A program made the position numbers and the translations under genes. The notes beneath the pieces are model-generated. The model was not told the DNA's origin. It ran no database searches and worked only from the letters and a program-made list of their open reading frames with translations. From Xanthobacteraceae bacterium (GTDB taxonomy: Bacteria > Pseudomonadota > Alphaproteobacteria > Rhizobiales > Xanthobacteraceae), in the NCBI GenBank assembly GCA_023954195.1, contig JAMLIK010000001.1, forward strand, positions 372,001 to 436,000: a DNA stretch of 64,000 bases, written 5' to 3'. Shown in pieces: positions 47,885 to 59,239 of the stretch (position 1 is the stretch's first letter; the number at the start of each line of letters is the position of its first letter).

Positions 47885-49331
47885 CGGTCGTTCCTGCTTG
47901 TAACGGTCCCCAGCCGCCGCCGAGCGCCTGGTACAGGCTGACGATGGCTTGCAGCCGCGCCAGTTGCGCCTGCGCCAGCGAATCCTCAGCCTGAAATAAC
48001 GTCAATTGCGTGTTCAGCACCGTGACGATGTCGGCCGTGCCGGCGCGGAGCTGCTGCTCGGCGAGCTGAAACGCCCGCTTTGAGGCGGCGACCACGTCGC
48101 GCTGCAAGCGCAGCTTCTCGCCGCTCTGCCTGATTGCGACCAGCGCGTTGTCGACGTCGGCGAACGCCGAGATCACGGTCTTGCGGTAGGTCTGCAACAG
48201 CTCATCCTGCTGCGCCTTGGTCAGATCGAAATTGCCCTGAATGCGCTGGCCGTCGAAAATCGGCTGGGTCAGGCCGGCGGCGAGGCTGAAGAAGGCGGCC
48301 TGCGGCGTGAACAGCGAGGCCAGCGCCGCGCTCTGGTAACCGCCCTGCGCGGTCAACTGGATGCTGGGGAAGAACTGCGCGCGGGCGCTGCCGACATTGG
48401 CGGTGGCGGCGGCGAGGTTGGCTTCCTGACGGCGGATGTCGGGACGCTGGATCAGCAGTTCGGACGGCAGGCCGGGCGTCACCCGCGGTGCGGCGACGGC
48501 GTTGAGCGAACCGCCCTTGAGGCGGAGCGCCTCCGGCGGCCGGCCCACCAGGGTCGCCAGCGCGTGGGTGTTTTGCGCCAGCGTCTGCCGCAGCGGCGGC
48601 ACCGCCGCGCGCTGGTTGGCGAGCACGCTCTCCTGTTGCGCCAGGTCGAGATCGGTGCCGGTGCCGGCGCTGAGCCGCTGCTTGATGGCGTCGAGGATGC
48701 GTTCGGCGCTGGCGATGTTGCGGTTGGCCGTGCGGATGCGATCCTGCGCCGCCAGCACCTGGAAATAGGCGTTGGCGACGGCGGCCATGGTCGTCAGCGC
48801 CACCACGTCGCGGTCGAAGCGGCTCGCGGTGGCGGTTTCGCTGGCGGCGAGCGCGGCGTCGCGGTTCTTGCTCCAAAAGTCGATTTCATAACTGGCCGAG
48901 AGCGACGACGAGAAATTGCTGACCTCGCGGCCCGAATTGGTGAGGCCGTTCGAACTCGATCCCGACGATTTCGAGCGGCTGGCGCTGCTACCGAAATTCA
49001 AGGTCGGCAGCAACGCCGCCCCGGCGATCCGCGCCTGCGCGTCGGCCTGGACGATGCGCGCCGCCGCCGCCGCGATATCGAGGTTGACGGTCTGCGCCTC
49101 CTCCATCAGCGACGTCAGTTCGCGCGATTTGAAGCCGCGCCACCAGTCGATTTTGGGCGTGGCGGCGTCCGCCCCGGCGCGGCCGGCCTGCTTGTAGGCG
49201 GCGGGGACCTGCAACGCCGGGTCGGGAATGTCGGTGGTCAGGATGCAGCCCGACAGGCCAGCCGCGATCGCTGTCGCCGCGAGCGCCCGCGCCGCGCCGC
49301 GTGCCGGCCGATGCCCCCCGGATTGCCTCAC
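47874..49331 (-). CDS. RND outer-membrane lipoprotein, NodT family
   Basis: Outer-membrane factor of 485 aa. The signal/lipobox AIAAGLSGC predicts acylation. Mature part has DWWRGFKSRELTSLMEEA, LPTLNFGSSAS, a Ser-rich variable loop, RPDIRRQEANLAAATANVGSARAQFFP and a typical C-terminal LYQALGGGWG. GTG at 49331 (GGGAG upstream) places the signal peptide properly; the frame continues to a GTG at 49385. First gene of the four-gene leftward efflux operon. Confidence 0.9.
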   Translation of the reverse strand: MRQSGGHRPARGAARALAATAIAAGLSGCILTTDIPDPALQVPAAYKQAGRAGADAATPKIDWWRGFKSRELTSLMEEAQTVNLDIAAAAARIVQADAQARIAGAALLPTLNFGSSASRSKSSGSSSNGLTNSGREVSNFSSSLSASYEIDFWSKNRDAALAASETATASRFDRDVVALTTMAAVANAYFQVLAAQDRIRTANRNIASAERILDAIKQRLSAGTGTDLDLAQQESVLANQRAAVPPLRQTLAQNTHALATLVGRPPEALRLKGGSLNAVAAPRVTPGLPSELLIQRPDIRRQEANLAAATANVGSARAQFFPSIQLTAQGGYQSAALASLFTPQAAFFSLAAGLTQPIFDGQRIQGNFDLTKAQQDELLQTYRKTVISAFADVDNALVAIRQSGEKLRLQRDVVAASKRAFQLAEQQLRAGTADIVTVLNTQLTLFQAEDSLAQAQLARLQAIVSLYQALGGGWGPLQAGTTDAL

Positions 49332-49951
49332 GGCACGCGCTCCCGATCGGGCACGACCCACTGGCCGACGCGCGCAGAACCGCACCCGGTGAAGATCGAC
49401 GATGGCGCGCTCAACGAAGGAAACCCCTGTGGTCAGATTCGGCGCAGTTTAGCGGCCCGCGGCGGCAGCGGACAGGGTGCCCCCCGCTTTCCGGCGCCAT
49501 ATTCGTGGAATCAATCCAAACGTGTCGGCGCCGCCACGATCCGAGTTATGGCCGGTTTTGTTGGAGAAGTCGGGAACCGCGCCGATCCTCGCCGCGAATG
49601 GCTTACGAAAATTTCATGTTCGCGAGGCCGCGCTGGTCAGGCCGATCCGCCAGAGCCTTTTCCGCTCCGATGGAATCGGAGCGGGGCTCTGGATTCATAT
49701 TTTAACGCGTTTTCTTGACGCGAACCGGATTCCACTTCGCTCGAAAACGCTATACCCCGCCGAATCCCCGCGCGCATCGGGGCGCGGACGGAGAAGCGCG
49801 ATCTTCTCCATTCACCGGCGCCGAGAGAAGATTTGGCCCGTCATCGGCCGAAATGCGGAAAACGCGACCGGCCGCCTTGCTTGTGCGGTTTCGCCGCGTG
49901 GACTAGTTTCGACACGTATTTCCGCAACTTGCCGCAAGAACCGATATTCCA
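49332..49951. other. divergent gap between the efflux operon and cysK
   Basis: 620 bases without a convincing gene. It holds family-2 repeat copy B (49654-49754) and must contain divergent promoters, which were not resolved. A TetR-type regulator gene, common beside such pumps, is absent here. Confidence 0.45.
49654..49754. repeat. dispersed repeat, family 2, copy B
   Basis: Contains CCGCTCCGAT / ATCGGAGCGG, a perfect 10-bp stem around GGA, then CGCGT / ACGCG, and ends CTTCGCTCGAAAACGCT. Similar over ~98 bases to 36711-36808. Confidence 0.7.
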
Positions 49952-50989
<1,038 letters not shown>

Positions 50990-51040
50990 GCGGGTTTCAC
51001 GCTGCGCCTATCGTGCAGCGGCGTCTGCCCCGAAGCGAGG

Positions 51041-51143
51041 CGTCATCGTCCGCGAAGGCGGACGATCCAGTATTCCGCGCGGACGTATGGGAAATCCGAT
51101 CCGACACGGCGTGCTGGATGCTCCGCCTGCGCGGAGCATGACG
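51041..51143. repeat. dispersed palindromic repeat, family 3
   Basis: Left half TCGTCCGC-gaag-GCGGACGA and right half TGCTCCGC-ctgc-GCGGAGCA are each self-complementary hairpins, inside outer GTCAT / ATGAC ends. Typical of REP elements of the Bradyrhizobium group. Confidence 0.65.
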
Positions 51144-51214
51144 GACTATCGCGTGGCACGTCGTTGCCCAAAATAAATTTCCGGCAGGATGACGCCGTCG
51201 CATCTGCGCCGCCT

Positions 51215-51955
51215 TCACCGCAAAATCTGCCCGAGAAACAGCTTCGTCCGCGCGTGTTTCGGGCTGGCGAAGAAGTTCGCCGGCGTATTGACCTCGATGA
51301 TCTGCCCCGCGTCCATGAACACCACGCGATCCGCCACTTCGCGGGCAAAACCCATCTCGTGGGTCACCACCAGCATGGTCATGCCTTCGCGCGCCAGATC
51401 GACCATGGTGTCGAGCACCTCCTTGACCATTTCCGGATCGAGCGCCGAGGTCGGCTCGTCGAACAGCATCACCTTTGGATTCATGGTGAGCGCGCGGGCG
51501 ATGGCGACGCGCTGCTGCTGGCCGCCTGAGAGTTGCCCCGGATAGCTGCCGGCCTTGTCGGGAATCCGCACCCGCTCCAGATATTGCATCGCGGTCGCCT
51601 CCGCCTCCTTGCGCGGGACGTGGCGCACCCGGATCGGCGCAAGCGTGCAGTTCTCAAGCACGGTCAGGTGCGGAAACAGGTTGAAATTCTGGAACACCAT
51701 GCCGACCTCGCGCCGCACCTCGTGGACGCGGCGCAGATTGGGGCCGAGTTCGATGCCGTCTACGACGATCCGGCCCTCCTGAAATTCCTCCAGCGCGTTG
51801 ATGCAGCGGATCAGGGTCGATTTGCCCGACCCCGACGGGCCGCAGATCACGATGCGCTCGCCGCGCCCGACCGCGAGGTCGATGTCGCGCAGCACGTGAA
51901 ACTCGCCGAACCACTTGTTGAGGCCCGCGATGGTGACGATTGGACTGCCAGCCAT
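51215..51955 (-). CDS. aapP: amino-acid ABC transporter ATP-binding protein, AapP-like
   Basis: ATPase subunit of a polar amino-acid importer, 246 aa from the ATG at 51955. Walker [11 protein letters not shown]-loop [12 protein letters not shown], signature [15 protein letters not shown], Walker [14 protein letters not shown] and switch His in VVTHEMG are all intact. Last gene of the leftward aapJ-aapQ-aapM-aapP operon. Broad uptake of acidic and neutral amino acids is expected from the family. Confidence 0.93.
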   Translation of the reverse strand: MAGSPIVTIAGLNKWFGEFHVLRDIDLAVGRGERIVICGPSGSGKSTLIRCINALEEFQEGRIVVDGIELGPNLRRVHEVRREVGMVFQNFNLFPHLTVLENCTLAPIRVRHVPRKEAEATAMQYLERVRIPDKAGSYPGQLSGGQQQRVAIARALTMNPKVMLFDEPTSALDPEMVKEVLDTMVDLAREGMTMLVVTHEMGFAREVADRVVFMDAGQIIEVNTPANFFASPKHARTKLFLGQILR

Positions 51956-51966
51956 GAAAACCTCTC

Positions 51967-53478
51967 TCAGCGCCGGCGATGCGCGTTCAGCCGGCGCTCG
52001 ACGAACAGCGAATAGCGCGACATCGCGAAGCAGCCGACGAAATAGATCAGGCCGGTGAAGGCGAAGCCGGTGAACAGCGTGGTCGGCGTGGCCCAGGCCG
52101 GATCGGCGAAGGCCGCGCGCAAAATGCCGAGCAGATCGAACAGCGCCACGATCGACACCAGCGAGGTATCCTTGAACAATGCGATGAAGGAGTTGACCAG
52201 CCCCGGAATGACGTGGCGCAGCGCCTGGGGCAGCACGATCAGCCGCGTCGTCTGCCAGTACGACAGCCCGAGCGCCTGCGCCGCCTCGTCCTGCCCGCGC
52301 GGGATCGCCTGCAAGCCGCCGCGGATCACCTCGGCGTTGTAGGCGCCGGCGAACAGCGCGATGCCGATCAGCACGCGCACCAGGCCGTCCACGGTGAAAT
52401 GGCCGGGCAGGAACAGCGGCAGCATGTAGGTGGCGAAGAACAGCACCGTAATCAGCGGCACGCCGCGCCAGAACTCGATGAAGCCGATCGAGAACAGCCG
52501 GATCAACGGAATGGTCGAACGGCGGCCGAGCGCCAGGGCGATGCCGACCGGCATCGACGCCACGATGCCGGTGACCGCCACCACCAGCGTCACCAGCAGC
52601 CCGCCCCACAGCCTGGTGTCGACCACCGGCAGGCCGCCGCGATCGAGCCCCATCGCCATGATGACCAGCGCGATGCCGGCGAAAGTCGCAAGCGTCATCG
52701 CCAGCGCGCGCATTCCGCTCCGCAGCAGCAACAGCGCGGCGCAGACGATGGCGGCGGTGGCGGCGACATCCGCCCACAACGGATGGCCGAAGGCAATGAT
52801 TTGATCGCGCAGCCAGACCAGCGGCGTCGCGAGGACACCGAACGCCGCCCCGAGCCCGGCGACGCCATGGCCGATCCCTTGCAGCGGCACGCCGAACCAT
52901 GACGGCGACGACGCGCCGAGTTCGCCGAGCCGGGAGCCGGCGTCGGCGACGCCGCCGGCGAAGGCCGAGACCAGCCCCGCCGTCCAGTTCACGGCGAAGC
53001 CGTCGAGGCCGCCGCCATGGAGCAGGAAGAACGCCACGAACGGGAATGCGACGAAGAACAGCGCCGCGTTCAGCGTCTTGGCGGGCAGTTTCGGAATCAG
53101 CAGCGGCGCCAGCAGCGCCCCGGCGAGCAGGAACGTCAGGTTGACCCGCCAGCGCTCCGGCTCCGGATAGAAGCCGTAGACGAACTGCGTGAATTTCGCC
53201 TGCACGAACGGCCAGCAGGCGCCGACCACGCCGCCGGCGTTCGGGGCGAGGCAGGCTTCGCGGCCGCTTCCCGTCCACACCGCGTCGAGCAGCAGGAAGC
53301 GCACCGCCGGCACGATCACCGCCGCCAGCAGCGCGACGCCGAGCACGGTGAGCAGCGTGTTGCCGGGGGTGTTGAACAGCCGGGTGCGCAGGAAGCCGAC
53401 AAAGCCCGTGGTTCGCACCGGCGCGCGCCGCTCCGGCGCAAGCTCGTCCCGCACGAAAGAGGCCGCCTGCCCGCTCAT
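51967..53478 (-). CDS. aapM: amino-acid ABC transporter permease, AapM-like
   Basis: Inner-membrane permease of 503 aa, long for this family because of an N-terminal extension with several extra membrane helices, as in rhizobial AapM. The HisM-type core is at the C-terminus: [43 protein letters not shown] (EAA loop) and [27 protein letters not shown] kept in parts. Its start overlaps the aapQ stop by 4 bases. Confidence 0.92.
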   Translation of the reverse strand: MSGQAASFVRDELAPERRAPVRTTGFVGFLRTRLFNTPGNTLLTVLGVALLAAVIVPAVRFLLLDAVWTGSGREACLAPNAGGVVGACWPFVQAKFTQFVYGFYPEPERWRVNLTFLLAGALLAPLLIPKLPAKTLNAALFFVAFPFVAFFLLHGGGLDGFAVNWTAGLVSAFAGGVADAGSRLGELGASSPSWFGVPLQGIGHGVAGLGAAFGVLATPLVWLRDQIIAFGHPLWADVAATAAIVCAALLLLRSGMRALAMTLATFAGIALVIMAMGLDRGGLPVVDTRLWGGLLVTLVVAVTGIVASMPVGIALALGRRSTIPLIRLFSIGFIEFWRGVPLITVLFFATYMLPLFLPGHFTVDGLVRVLIGIALFAGAYNAEVIRGGLQAIPRGQDEAAQALGLSYWQTTRLIVLPQALRHVIPGLVNSFIALFKDTSLVSIVALFDLLGILRAAFADPAWATPTTLFTGFAFTGLIYFVGCFAMSRYSLFVERRLNAHRRR

Positions 53479-54680
53479 CGGCCTAAACTCCGGTTGACGC
53501 GGCGGCCATAGAACCCCATCGCCACGCTGGTCGCGATCGATATCAGCAGATAGACGCCCATGGTGATGGCGATGATCTCGATCGCCTGCCCGGTCTGGCT
53601 CAGCGTGGTGCCGGCGAACACCGAGAACAGGTCGGGATAGCCGATCGCCACCGCCAGCGACGAGTTCTTGGTGAGATTGAGATATTGATTGGTCAGCGGC
53701 GGCAGGATCACGCGCATCGCCTGCGGCACCACGATCAGCCGCAACGTCGCGCCATGCGACAGCCCGAGCGATTCGCCCGCCTCCATCTGGCCGCGCGGCA
53801 CCGCCAGAATGCCGGCGCGCACATTCTCGGCGATGAAGGCGGCGGTATAGGTCGATAGCGCCAGCGCCAGCGCCACGAATTCCGGCGCCACCCGCAGCCC
53901 GCCGGCGAAGTTGAAGCCGCGCAATCGCGGGATCTCGAATGAAAACGGCGCGCCGAACGCCAGCACGGCGATCAGCGGCAGGCCGATCAGCAGCCCCAGC
54001 ACAGCGGGCCAGATCGTCATCGGCCGGCCCTCGCGGAACAGCCGGCGCCGCGCGTAAAAGCCCAGCACCAGCGCCGCCGCCAGCGCCACGCCGATCGCGA
54101 CCAGAAACACCGCGAGGCCGTCATGCGGAGCCGGCCGTGGAATCACCAGCCCGCGATTGCTGATGAAAACCTGTTCGAACAGCGAAATACTCTGGCGCGG
54201 CGCCGGCAGCGCGCCGAGCACCGCGAGATACCAGAACAGGATCTGAAACAGTAGCGGCAGGTTGCGGACCAGTTCGACATAGCCGCCGCTGATGCGCGCC
54301 ACCAGCCAGTTGCGCGACAGCCTGCCGATGCCGACCGCGAAGCCGATCAATGTGGCGAACACAATGCCGACCGCCGCCACCACCAGCGTATTGACCAGCC
54401 CGACCAGGAACACCCGCGCGTAGGTGTCGGATTCGCTGTAGGGAATCAGGCTCTGGCTGACGCCGAAGCCGGCGGTCTGCGACAGGAAGCCGAAGCCCGA
54501 GGCGATCCGTTGCGCCTTCAGGTTGGCGCTGGCGTTGGCGAGGATTTCATAGCCGAGCCAGATCAGCAGCGCCGCGAACAACGCTTGCAGGGCGAGGCCG
54601 CCCCAGCCGGCGCGGCCGCACAAGGCGCGGCGCAGCCGGGGACCGAACCGGAACGGGGCTCGTCGCGCGTCCGACGCCAT
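53475..54680 (-). CDS. aapQ: amino-acid ABC transporter permease, AapQ-like
   Basis: Permease partner of AapM, 401 aa from the ATG at 54680 ([13 protein letters not shown]). Helices begin with [19 protein letters not shown]; the conserved [18 protein letters not shown], the EAA loop [21 protein letters not shown] and [20 protein letters not shown] are visible. Upstream codons up to 54800 run over aapJ and are not coding. Confidence 0.92.
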   Translation of the reverse strand: MASDARRAPFRFGPRLRRALCGRAGWGGLALQALFAALLIWLGYEILANASANLKAQRIASGFGFLSQTAGFGVSQSLIPYSESDTYARVFLVGLVNTLVVAAVGIVFATLIGFAVGIGRLSRNWLVARISGGYVELVRNLPLLFQILFWYLAVLGALPAPRQSISLFEQVFISNRGLVIPRPAPHDGLAVFLVAIGVALAAALVLGFYARRRLFREGRPMTIWPAVLGLLIGLPLIAVLAFGAPFSFEIPRLRGFNFAGGLRVAPEFVALALALSTYTAAFIAENVRAGILAVPRGQMEAGESLGLSHGATLRLIVVPQAMRVILPPLTNQYLNLTKNSSLAVAIGYPDLFSVFAGTTLSQTGQAIEIIAITMGVYLLISIATSVAMGFYGRRVNRSLGR

Positions 54681-54699
54681 CAGGACAAACGCGGCGTCA

Positions 54700-55713
54700 T
54701 CAGCGGATCGGCGGCGCGTATTGGATGCCGCCCTTGTTCCAGAGCTGGTTGAGGCCGCGCGAGATGCCGAGCTTCGAGCCCGCGCCGACGTTGCGGTCAA
54801 ACGACTCGCCGTAGTTCCCGACCGCCTTGACGATGCGCGCGACCCAGTCCTTGGTCAGACCGAGTTGCTCGCCGAGATTGCCGTCGGCGCCGAACATCCG
54901 TTTTAGATCCGGCTTGGTCGATTTGGCCATGTCGTCGACGTTCTTCTGAGTAACGCCGAGTTCCTCGGCGTTAATCATCGCGAACAGGGTCCACTTGACG
55001 ATATCGAACCATTGATCGTCGCCATGGCGCACCAGCGGCCCGAGCGGCTCCTTGGAGATGACCTCCGGCAGCACGACATGATCGCCGGGCGCGGCAAGCT
55101 TGAGGCGGATGGAATAAAGCTGCGAGATGTCCGAGGTGAACACGTCGCAGCGGCCGCTTTCATACGCCTTGATGGTTTCGTCGGCGGTGCCGAAGGCGAT
55201 CAGCTCGTACTTCATCTGATTGCCGTTGAAATAGTCGCTGACGTTCTGCTCGTTGGTGGTGCCGGTCTGCACGCAGATCGAGGCGCCGTTGAGTTCCAGC
55301 GCCGAATTGACGTTGAGCGACTTGCGGATCAGGAAGCCCTGCCCGTCATAATAGGTGACGCCGGTGAAATTGACGCCGAGCGAGGTGTCGCGCGACAGCG
55401 TCCAGGTGGTGTTGCGCGACAGCACGTCGATCTCGCCGGATTGCAGCGCGGTGAAGCGGTCTTTCGCCGACAGCGGCACGAACTTCACCTTGGTCGGATC
55501 GTTGAACACGGCGGCGGCGATCGCCCGGCAGATATCGACATCGAGACCGGTCCAGTTACCCTTGTCGTCCGGGGTCGAGAACCCCGGCAGGCCCTGGCTG
55601 ACCCCGCATGACAGCGCGCCGCGCTCCTTGACGGTCTTGAGGGTTTGCGCGGCGGCCGCCTGCGATCCGAGCGCCACGGCGGCGGCGGCAACGACAAACA
55701 CGGGTTTCATCAT
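54700..55713 (-). CDS. aapJ: amino-acid ABC transporter substrate-binding protein, AapJ-like
   Basis: Periplasmic binding protein of 337 aa with signal peptide KPVFVVAAAAVALGSQAAAAQ. SBP family-3 features: ERGALSCGVSQGLPGFS, GLDVDICRAIAAAVF, LSRNTTWTLSRDTSLG and a C-terminal NVGAGSKLGISRGLN. Start is one of two adjacent ATGs (55713/55710) with AAAGGGA upstream. First gene of its operon; metC is divergent. Confidence 0.93.
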   Translation of the reverse strand: MMKPVFVVAAAAVALGSQAAAAQTLKTVKERGALSCGVSQGLPGFSTPDDKGNWTGLDVDICRAIAAAVFNDPTKVKFVPLSAKDRFTALQSGEIDVLSRNTTWTLSRDTSLGVNFTGVTYYDGQGFLIRKSLNVNSALELNGASICVQTGTTNEQNVSDYFNGNQMKYELIAFGTADETIKAYESGRCDVFTSDISQLYSIRLKLAAPGDHVVLPEVISKEPLGPLVRHGDDQWFDIVKWTLFAMINAEELGVTQKNVDDMAKSTKPDLKRMFGADGNLGEQLGLTKDWVARIVKAVGNYGESFDRNVGAGSKLGISRGLNQLWNKGGIQYAPPIR

Positions 55714-55858
55714 GGCAATCCCTTTCAAGGACCATCGCGGGCGTGTGCGTCGCATCACAGAACGACTCACGAGCCGGGTCAAGGGGTTGACGGCGATCTC
55801 CCGTGTCCTGTTATTGACATTGCAAGCTTAAGGCGAAGCCGCCGAACAGGACCATCCA

Positions 55859-57061
55859 ATGACCCTTCCGAAAGATTCCGCGCCGGCGTTGCGCGTCGAA
55901 ACCGCGCTCGTCACCTCGGGGCGCGATACCGTCGCGCAAAAAGGCTTCGTCAATCCGCCGGTGGTGCGCGGCTCGACCGTGCTGTACCCGACCGCCGAGG
56001 ACCTGCACGCCCATCGCGGCGAGTTCCAGTACGGCCGCCACGGCACGCCGACCACCAAGGCGCTGCGCGAGGCGCTGCAAACCCTCGAAGGGCCACGCTG
56101 CGCCGGCGTCGGCCTCGCCCCCTCCGGCGTCTCGGCGATCACCACGGCGCTGCTGGCGGTGCTGAAGGCCGGCGACCACCTGCTGGTGTGCGACAACGCC
56201 TACCGGCCGACCCGGCTGTTCTGCGACGGCATGCTGAAGCGCTACGGCATCGAAACCAGCTATTTCGACCCGCTGATCGGCGACGGCATCACCGCGCATC
56301 TCCGCCCCAACACCCGCGCGGTCATGGTGGAGGCGCCGGGCTCGCAGAGCTTCGAGATGCCGGACATCCCGGCGATCGCCGCGGCGGCGCACGCCCGCGA
56401 CATTCTCGTGCTCGACGACAACACCTGGGCGACGCCGCTGTTTCACCGCTCGCTGGATCAGGGCGTCGACATCTCGATCCAGGCCGCGACCAAATATATC
56501 GGCGGCCACTCCGACATCATGTTCGGCACCATCGCGGCGAACGAGACAGCATGGCCGCTGGTCGCCGACGGGATCCGCCAGCTCGGCGTCTGCGCCGGCC
56601 CGGACGACGTCTTCCTCGCCCTGCGCGGCCTGCGGACGCTGGCGGTGCGGCTGGCGCATCATCAGCGCGCCGGCCTGGAGATGGCGCGCTGGCTGGCCGC
56701 GCGCCCCGAGGTCGCCGAGGTGCGGCATCCGGGGCTGGAGACCTCGCCCGGCCACGCCATCTGGAAACGCGATTTCACCGGCGCGTCGGGCCTGTTCAGC
56801 ATCGTGCTGCGGCCGGCGCCGCAAGCGGCCGTCGACGCCCTGCTCGACACCGTAAAGCTGTTCGGCATGGGCTATTCGTGGGGCGGTTTTGAGAGCCTGG
56901 TGATCCCGTTCGACTGCACCTCGTATCGCACCGCCACCCGATGGGCGCCGGGCGGCCCGACGCTGCGGCTGCATATCGGGCTTGAGGATCTCGACGACCT
57001 CAAGGCCGATTTCGCGCGTGGACTGGACGCTTTCAACGCGGCGCGCGGACCGGCCAAATAG
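55859..57061 (+). CDS. metC: cystathionine beta-lyase
   Basis: PLP enzyme of the Cys/Met-metabolism family, 400 aa, making homocysteine from cystathionine. PLP-binding Lys in QAATKYIGGHSD; VNPPVVRGSTVLYPT and QYGRHGTPTTKAL near the N-terminus; C-terminal GMGYSWGGFESL is typical of MetC. Divergent from aapJ with 145 bases between, suggesting shared control of transport and methionine synthesis. Confidence 0.93.
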   Translation: MTLPKDSAPALRVETALVTSGRDTVAQKGFVNPPVVRGSTVLYPTAEDLHAHRGEFQYGRHGTPTTKALREALQTLEGPRCAGVGLAPSGVSAITTALLAVLKAGDHLLVCDNAYRPTRLFCDGMLKRYGIETSYFDPLIGDGITAHLRPNTRAVMVEAPGSQSFEMPDIPAIAAAAHARDILVLDDNTWATPLFHRSLDQGVDISIQAATKYIGGHSDIMFGTIAANETAWPLVADGIRQLGVCAGPDDVFLALRGLRTLAVRLAHHQRAGLEMARWLAARPEVAEVRHPGLETSPGHAIWKRDFTGASGLFSIVLRPAPQAAVDALLDTVKLFGMGYSWGGFESLVIPFDCTSYRTATRWAPGGPTLRLHIGLEDLDDLKADFARGLDAFNAARGPAK

Positions 57062-57172
57062 TTCCCGCCGGACCCCCGCGCGCGCCGCAACGCCGTTTCA
57101 CGTACAAAACCATTGATCGTCCGTAGTTTAGCAATACCTTGACTATCTGACCCGGATTGATGGACGAGGCTG

Positions 57173-58867
57173 TTGGGATCGATCGTTCTGCTTGATCTGA
57201 TGGGCGGCGTCGCGCTGCTGCTATGGGGCCTGCACATGGTCCATAGCGGCATCCTGCGGGCGTTCGGCTCCGACCTGCGGATGTGGCTTTCGCACGCGCT
57301 CGGCAACCGCTTCTCCGCGCTTGCCGCCGGGCTCGGCCTTACCGCGCTCCTGCAAAGCAGCACCGCGACCGCGCTGATCGTCTCCTCCTTCACCGCCGAG
57401 GGCATCGTCGCGCTGATGCCGGCGCTGGCGATCATGCTGGGCGCCAATATCGGCACCACGCTGATCGTGCAGGTGCTGTCGTTCAACATTTCCGCCGTCG
57501 CGCCGGCGCTGTTCGTCATCGGCCTGGTGGCGTTTCGCGGCGGCGCGCGCTCACGCATCAAGGATCTCGGGCGGGTCTCGATCGGTCTGGGGCTGATGCT
57601 GCTGGCGCTGCACATCCTGCTCGGCACGCTGGAACCGGCCGAGAACGCGCCGGCAATGCGCGTGTTCATGGCCGCGATCACCACCGATCCGGTGCTGTGC
57701 ATGGTGATCGGCGCCGCCGTCACCTGGGCGGTGCATTCCAGCGTCGCCACCGTGCTGCTGGTGATGTCGCTGGCGCATGCGCATTTCATCACACCGTTCG
57801 CGGCGCTGGCGCTGGTCTTGGGCGCCAATCTCGGCAGCGCCGTCAATCCGCTGATCGAAGGCGCGCGCCGCGACAACCCGGCGAGCTACCGCCTGCCGGC
57901 CGGCAACATGCTCAACCGCCTGATCGGCATCGTATTGGTGGCGCCGTTCCTGCATCCGCTGGCCGACGCCTTTCAAGCCTGGCAGCCGGACCTCGCCAAG
58001 ATGACGGCGCTGTTCCACATCGCGTTCAATGTCGCGACCGCCATCCTGTTCATCGGCGTGCTCGACGGCGTCGCCGCGCTGCTGACGCGGCTGTTCCCGG
58101 CGCGCGCGCAAAGCGTCGATCCGGCGGAGCCGCGCTATCTCGACGAAAGCGCGCTCGCAACCCCCTCGCTGGCGCTGGCCGACGCCGCCCGCGAAACGCT
58201 GCGCATGGGCGACGTGGTCGAGACCATGCTGCGGCAGGTGATGACGGCGATCATGGCCAACGACCGCGGCCTGGTCGACGCGGTGTCGCGGATGGACAAC
58301 GGCGTCGACCGCCTCGACGAGGCGATCAAGCTTTACGTCACCAAGCTGACGCGCGGCAGCCTCGACGAGCGCGAGGGACAGCGGGCGATGGAAATCATTT
58401 CCTTCGCCATCAACCTCGAACATATCGGCGACATCATCGACAAGAACCTGTGCGAACTGGCGATCAAGAAGATCAAGCACCGCTTCCAGTTCTCGGCCGA
58501 GGGCGCCGCCGAGCTGTCGGAGTTTCACCGCCGGACGCTGGAATCGCTGCGCATCGGCTTCGGCGTGTTCATGTCGGGCGACGTCACCGAGGCGCGCCGG
58601 CTGCTGGCCGAGAAGGCGGCATTGCGCAACGAGGAACTGGCGGCGACCGAACGCCATCTCGAACGGCTGCGCGAGGGCCGCCCCGAATCCATCGAAACCA
58701 CTTCGCTGCACCTCGACGTGCTGCGCGACCTCAAGCGCATTCACTCGCACATCTGCTCGGTCGCCTATCCGGTGCTCGACGCCGCCGGCATCGCCAGCGA
58801 GAGCGCGGAGACGGCGGGCGAATTGCTGCCGTCAACAAATCCCGCCGCGCGCCCGTCGGCGAACTGA
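57173..58867 (+). CDS. Na/Pi cotransporter family protein with PhoU-like domain
   Basis: Membrane protein of 564 aa. Eight or so helices carry the two QSS-type repeats (ALLQSSTATALIVSSF, AVHSSVATVLLVMSL) of PF02690; residues ~340-540 form a cytosolic PhoU-like helical domain (MDNGVDRLDEAIKLYVTKL). TTG at 57173 with GAGG upstream is the start; the nearby ATG is out of frame. Probable phosphate transport or phosphate signalling. Confidence 0.88.
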   Translation: MGSIVLLDLMGGVALLLWGLHMVHSGILRAFGSDLRMWLSHALGNRFSALAAGLGLTALLQSSTATALIVSSFTAEGIVALMPALAIMLGANIGTTLIVQVLSFNISAVAPALFVIGLVAFRGGARSRIKDLGRVSIGLGLMLLALHILLGTLEPAENAPAMRVFMAAITTDPVLCMVIGAAVTWAVHSSVATVLLVMSLAHAHFITPFAALALVLGANLGSAVNPLIEGARRDNPASYRLPAGNMLNRLIGIVLVAPFLHPLADAFQAWQPDLAKMTALFHIAFNVATAILFIGVLDGVAALLTRLFPARAQSVDPAEPRYLDESALATPSLALADAARETLRMGDVVETMLRQVMTAIMANDRGLVDAVSRMDNGVDRLDEAIKLYVTKLTRGSLDEREGQRAMEIISFAINLEHIGDIIDKNLCELAIKKIKHRFQFSAEGAAELSEFHRRTLESLRIGFGVFMSGDVTEARRLLAEKAALRNEELAATERHLERLREGRPESIETTSLHLDVLRDLKRIHSHICSVAYPVLDAAGIASESAETAGELLPSTNPAARPSAN

Positions 58868-58876
58868 CGCTGTTCC

Positions 58877-58903
58877 GTCATTGCGGGCGCAGCGACGAAG
58901 GAT
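58877..58903. repeat. partial copy of repeat family 1
   Basis: CGTCATTGCGGGCGCAGCGACGAAGG matches the left end of the elements at 5908 and 8444 with small changes; the right half is missing. Confidence 0.45.
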
Positions 58904-58912
58904 AACCCGGCC

Positions 58913-59239
58913 TTACGGCTGCGAACTCTGCTTGCCGTTGAGCAGGATGAAATACAGGTTGCGGATATAGACCACGAGGCCGAGTGCCTGCCCGGCGATG
59001 AACACCGGGTCGCGGCGGTACAGCGCGTAGATCAACAGCAGCAGGCCGCCGCCGATCGAAAAGAACCAGAACGCCACTGGAATGACGCTGGCCCGCGCCC
59101 GCTCCGAGGCGATCCACTGCACCACGAAGCGCATGGTGAAGAACGCCTGCGCGACGAAACCGAGGATCACCCAGCCGTCGAACTTGATGACGAAGACGTC
59201 GTGCAGATAACCGCCGATCGAATGAATCAGTTCAATCAT
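58913..59239 (-). CDS. LAB_N domain (lipid-A-disaccharide synthase N-terminal-like) membrane protein
   Basis: Of 108 aa with three hydrophobic segments: FDGWVILGFVAQAFFTMRFVV, VIPVAFWFFSIGGGLLLLIYAL and DPVFIAGQALGLVVYIRNLYF. This matches the small LAB_N proteins that often lie with GT2 and ArnT-type glycosyltransferases and whose function is not settled. Overlaps the GT2 stop by 8 bases; last gene of the envelope cluster. Confidence 0.88.
   Translation of the reverse strand: MIELIHSIGGYLHDVFVIKFDGWVILGFVAQAFFTMRFVVQWIASERARASVIPVAFWFFSIGGGLLLLIYALYRRDPVFIAGQALGLVVYIRNLYFILLNGKQSSQP

Noticed and set aside
41284-47941. Rightward open frames of about 700-800 codons opposite the efflux operon
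   Set aside because: Their translations are Arg/His/Asp-rich shadows of RND pump and adaptor codons; the leftward frames carry full family motifs.
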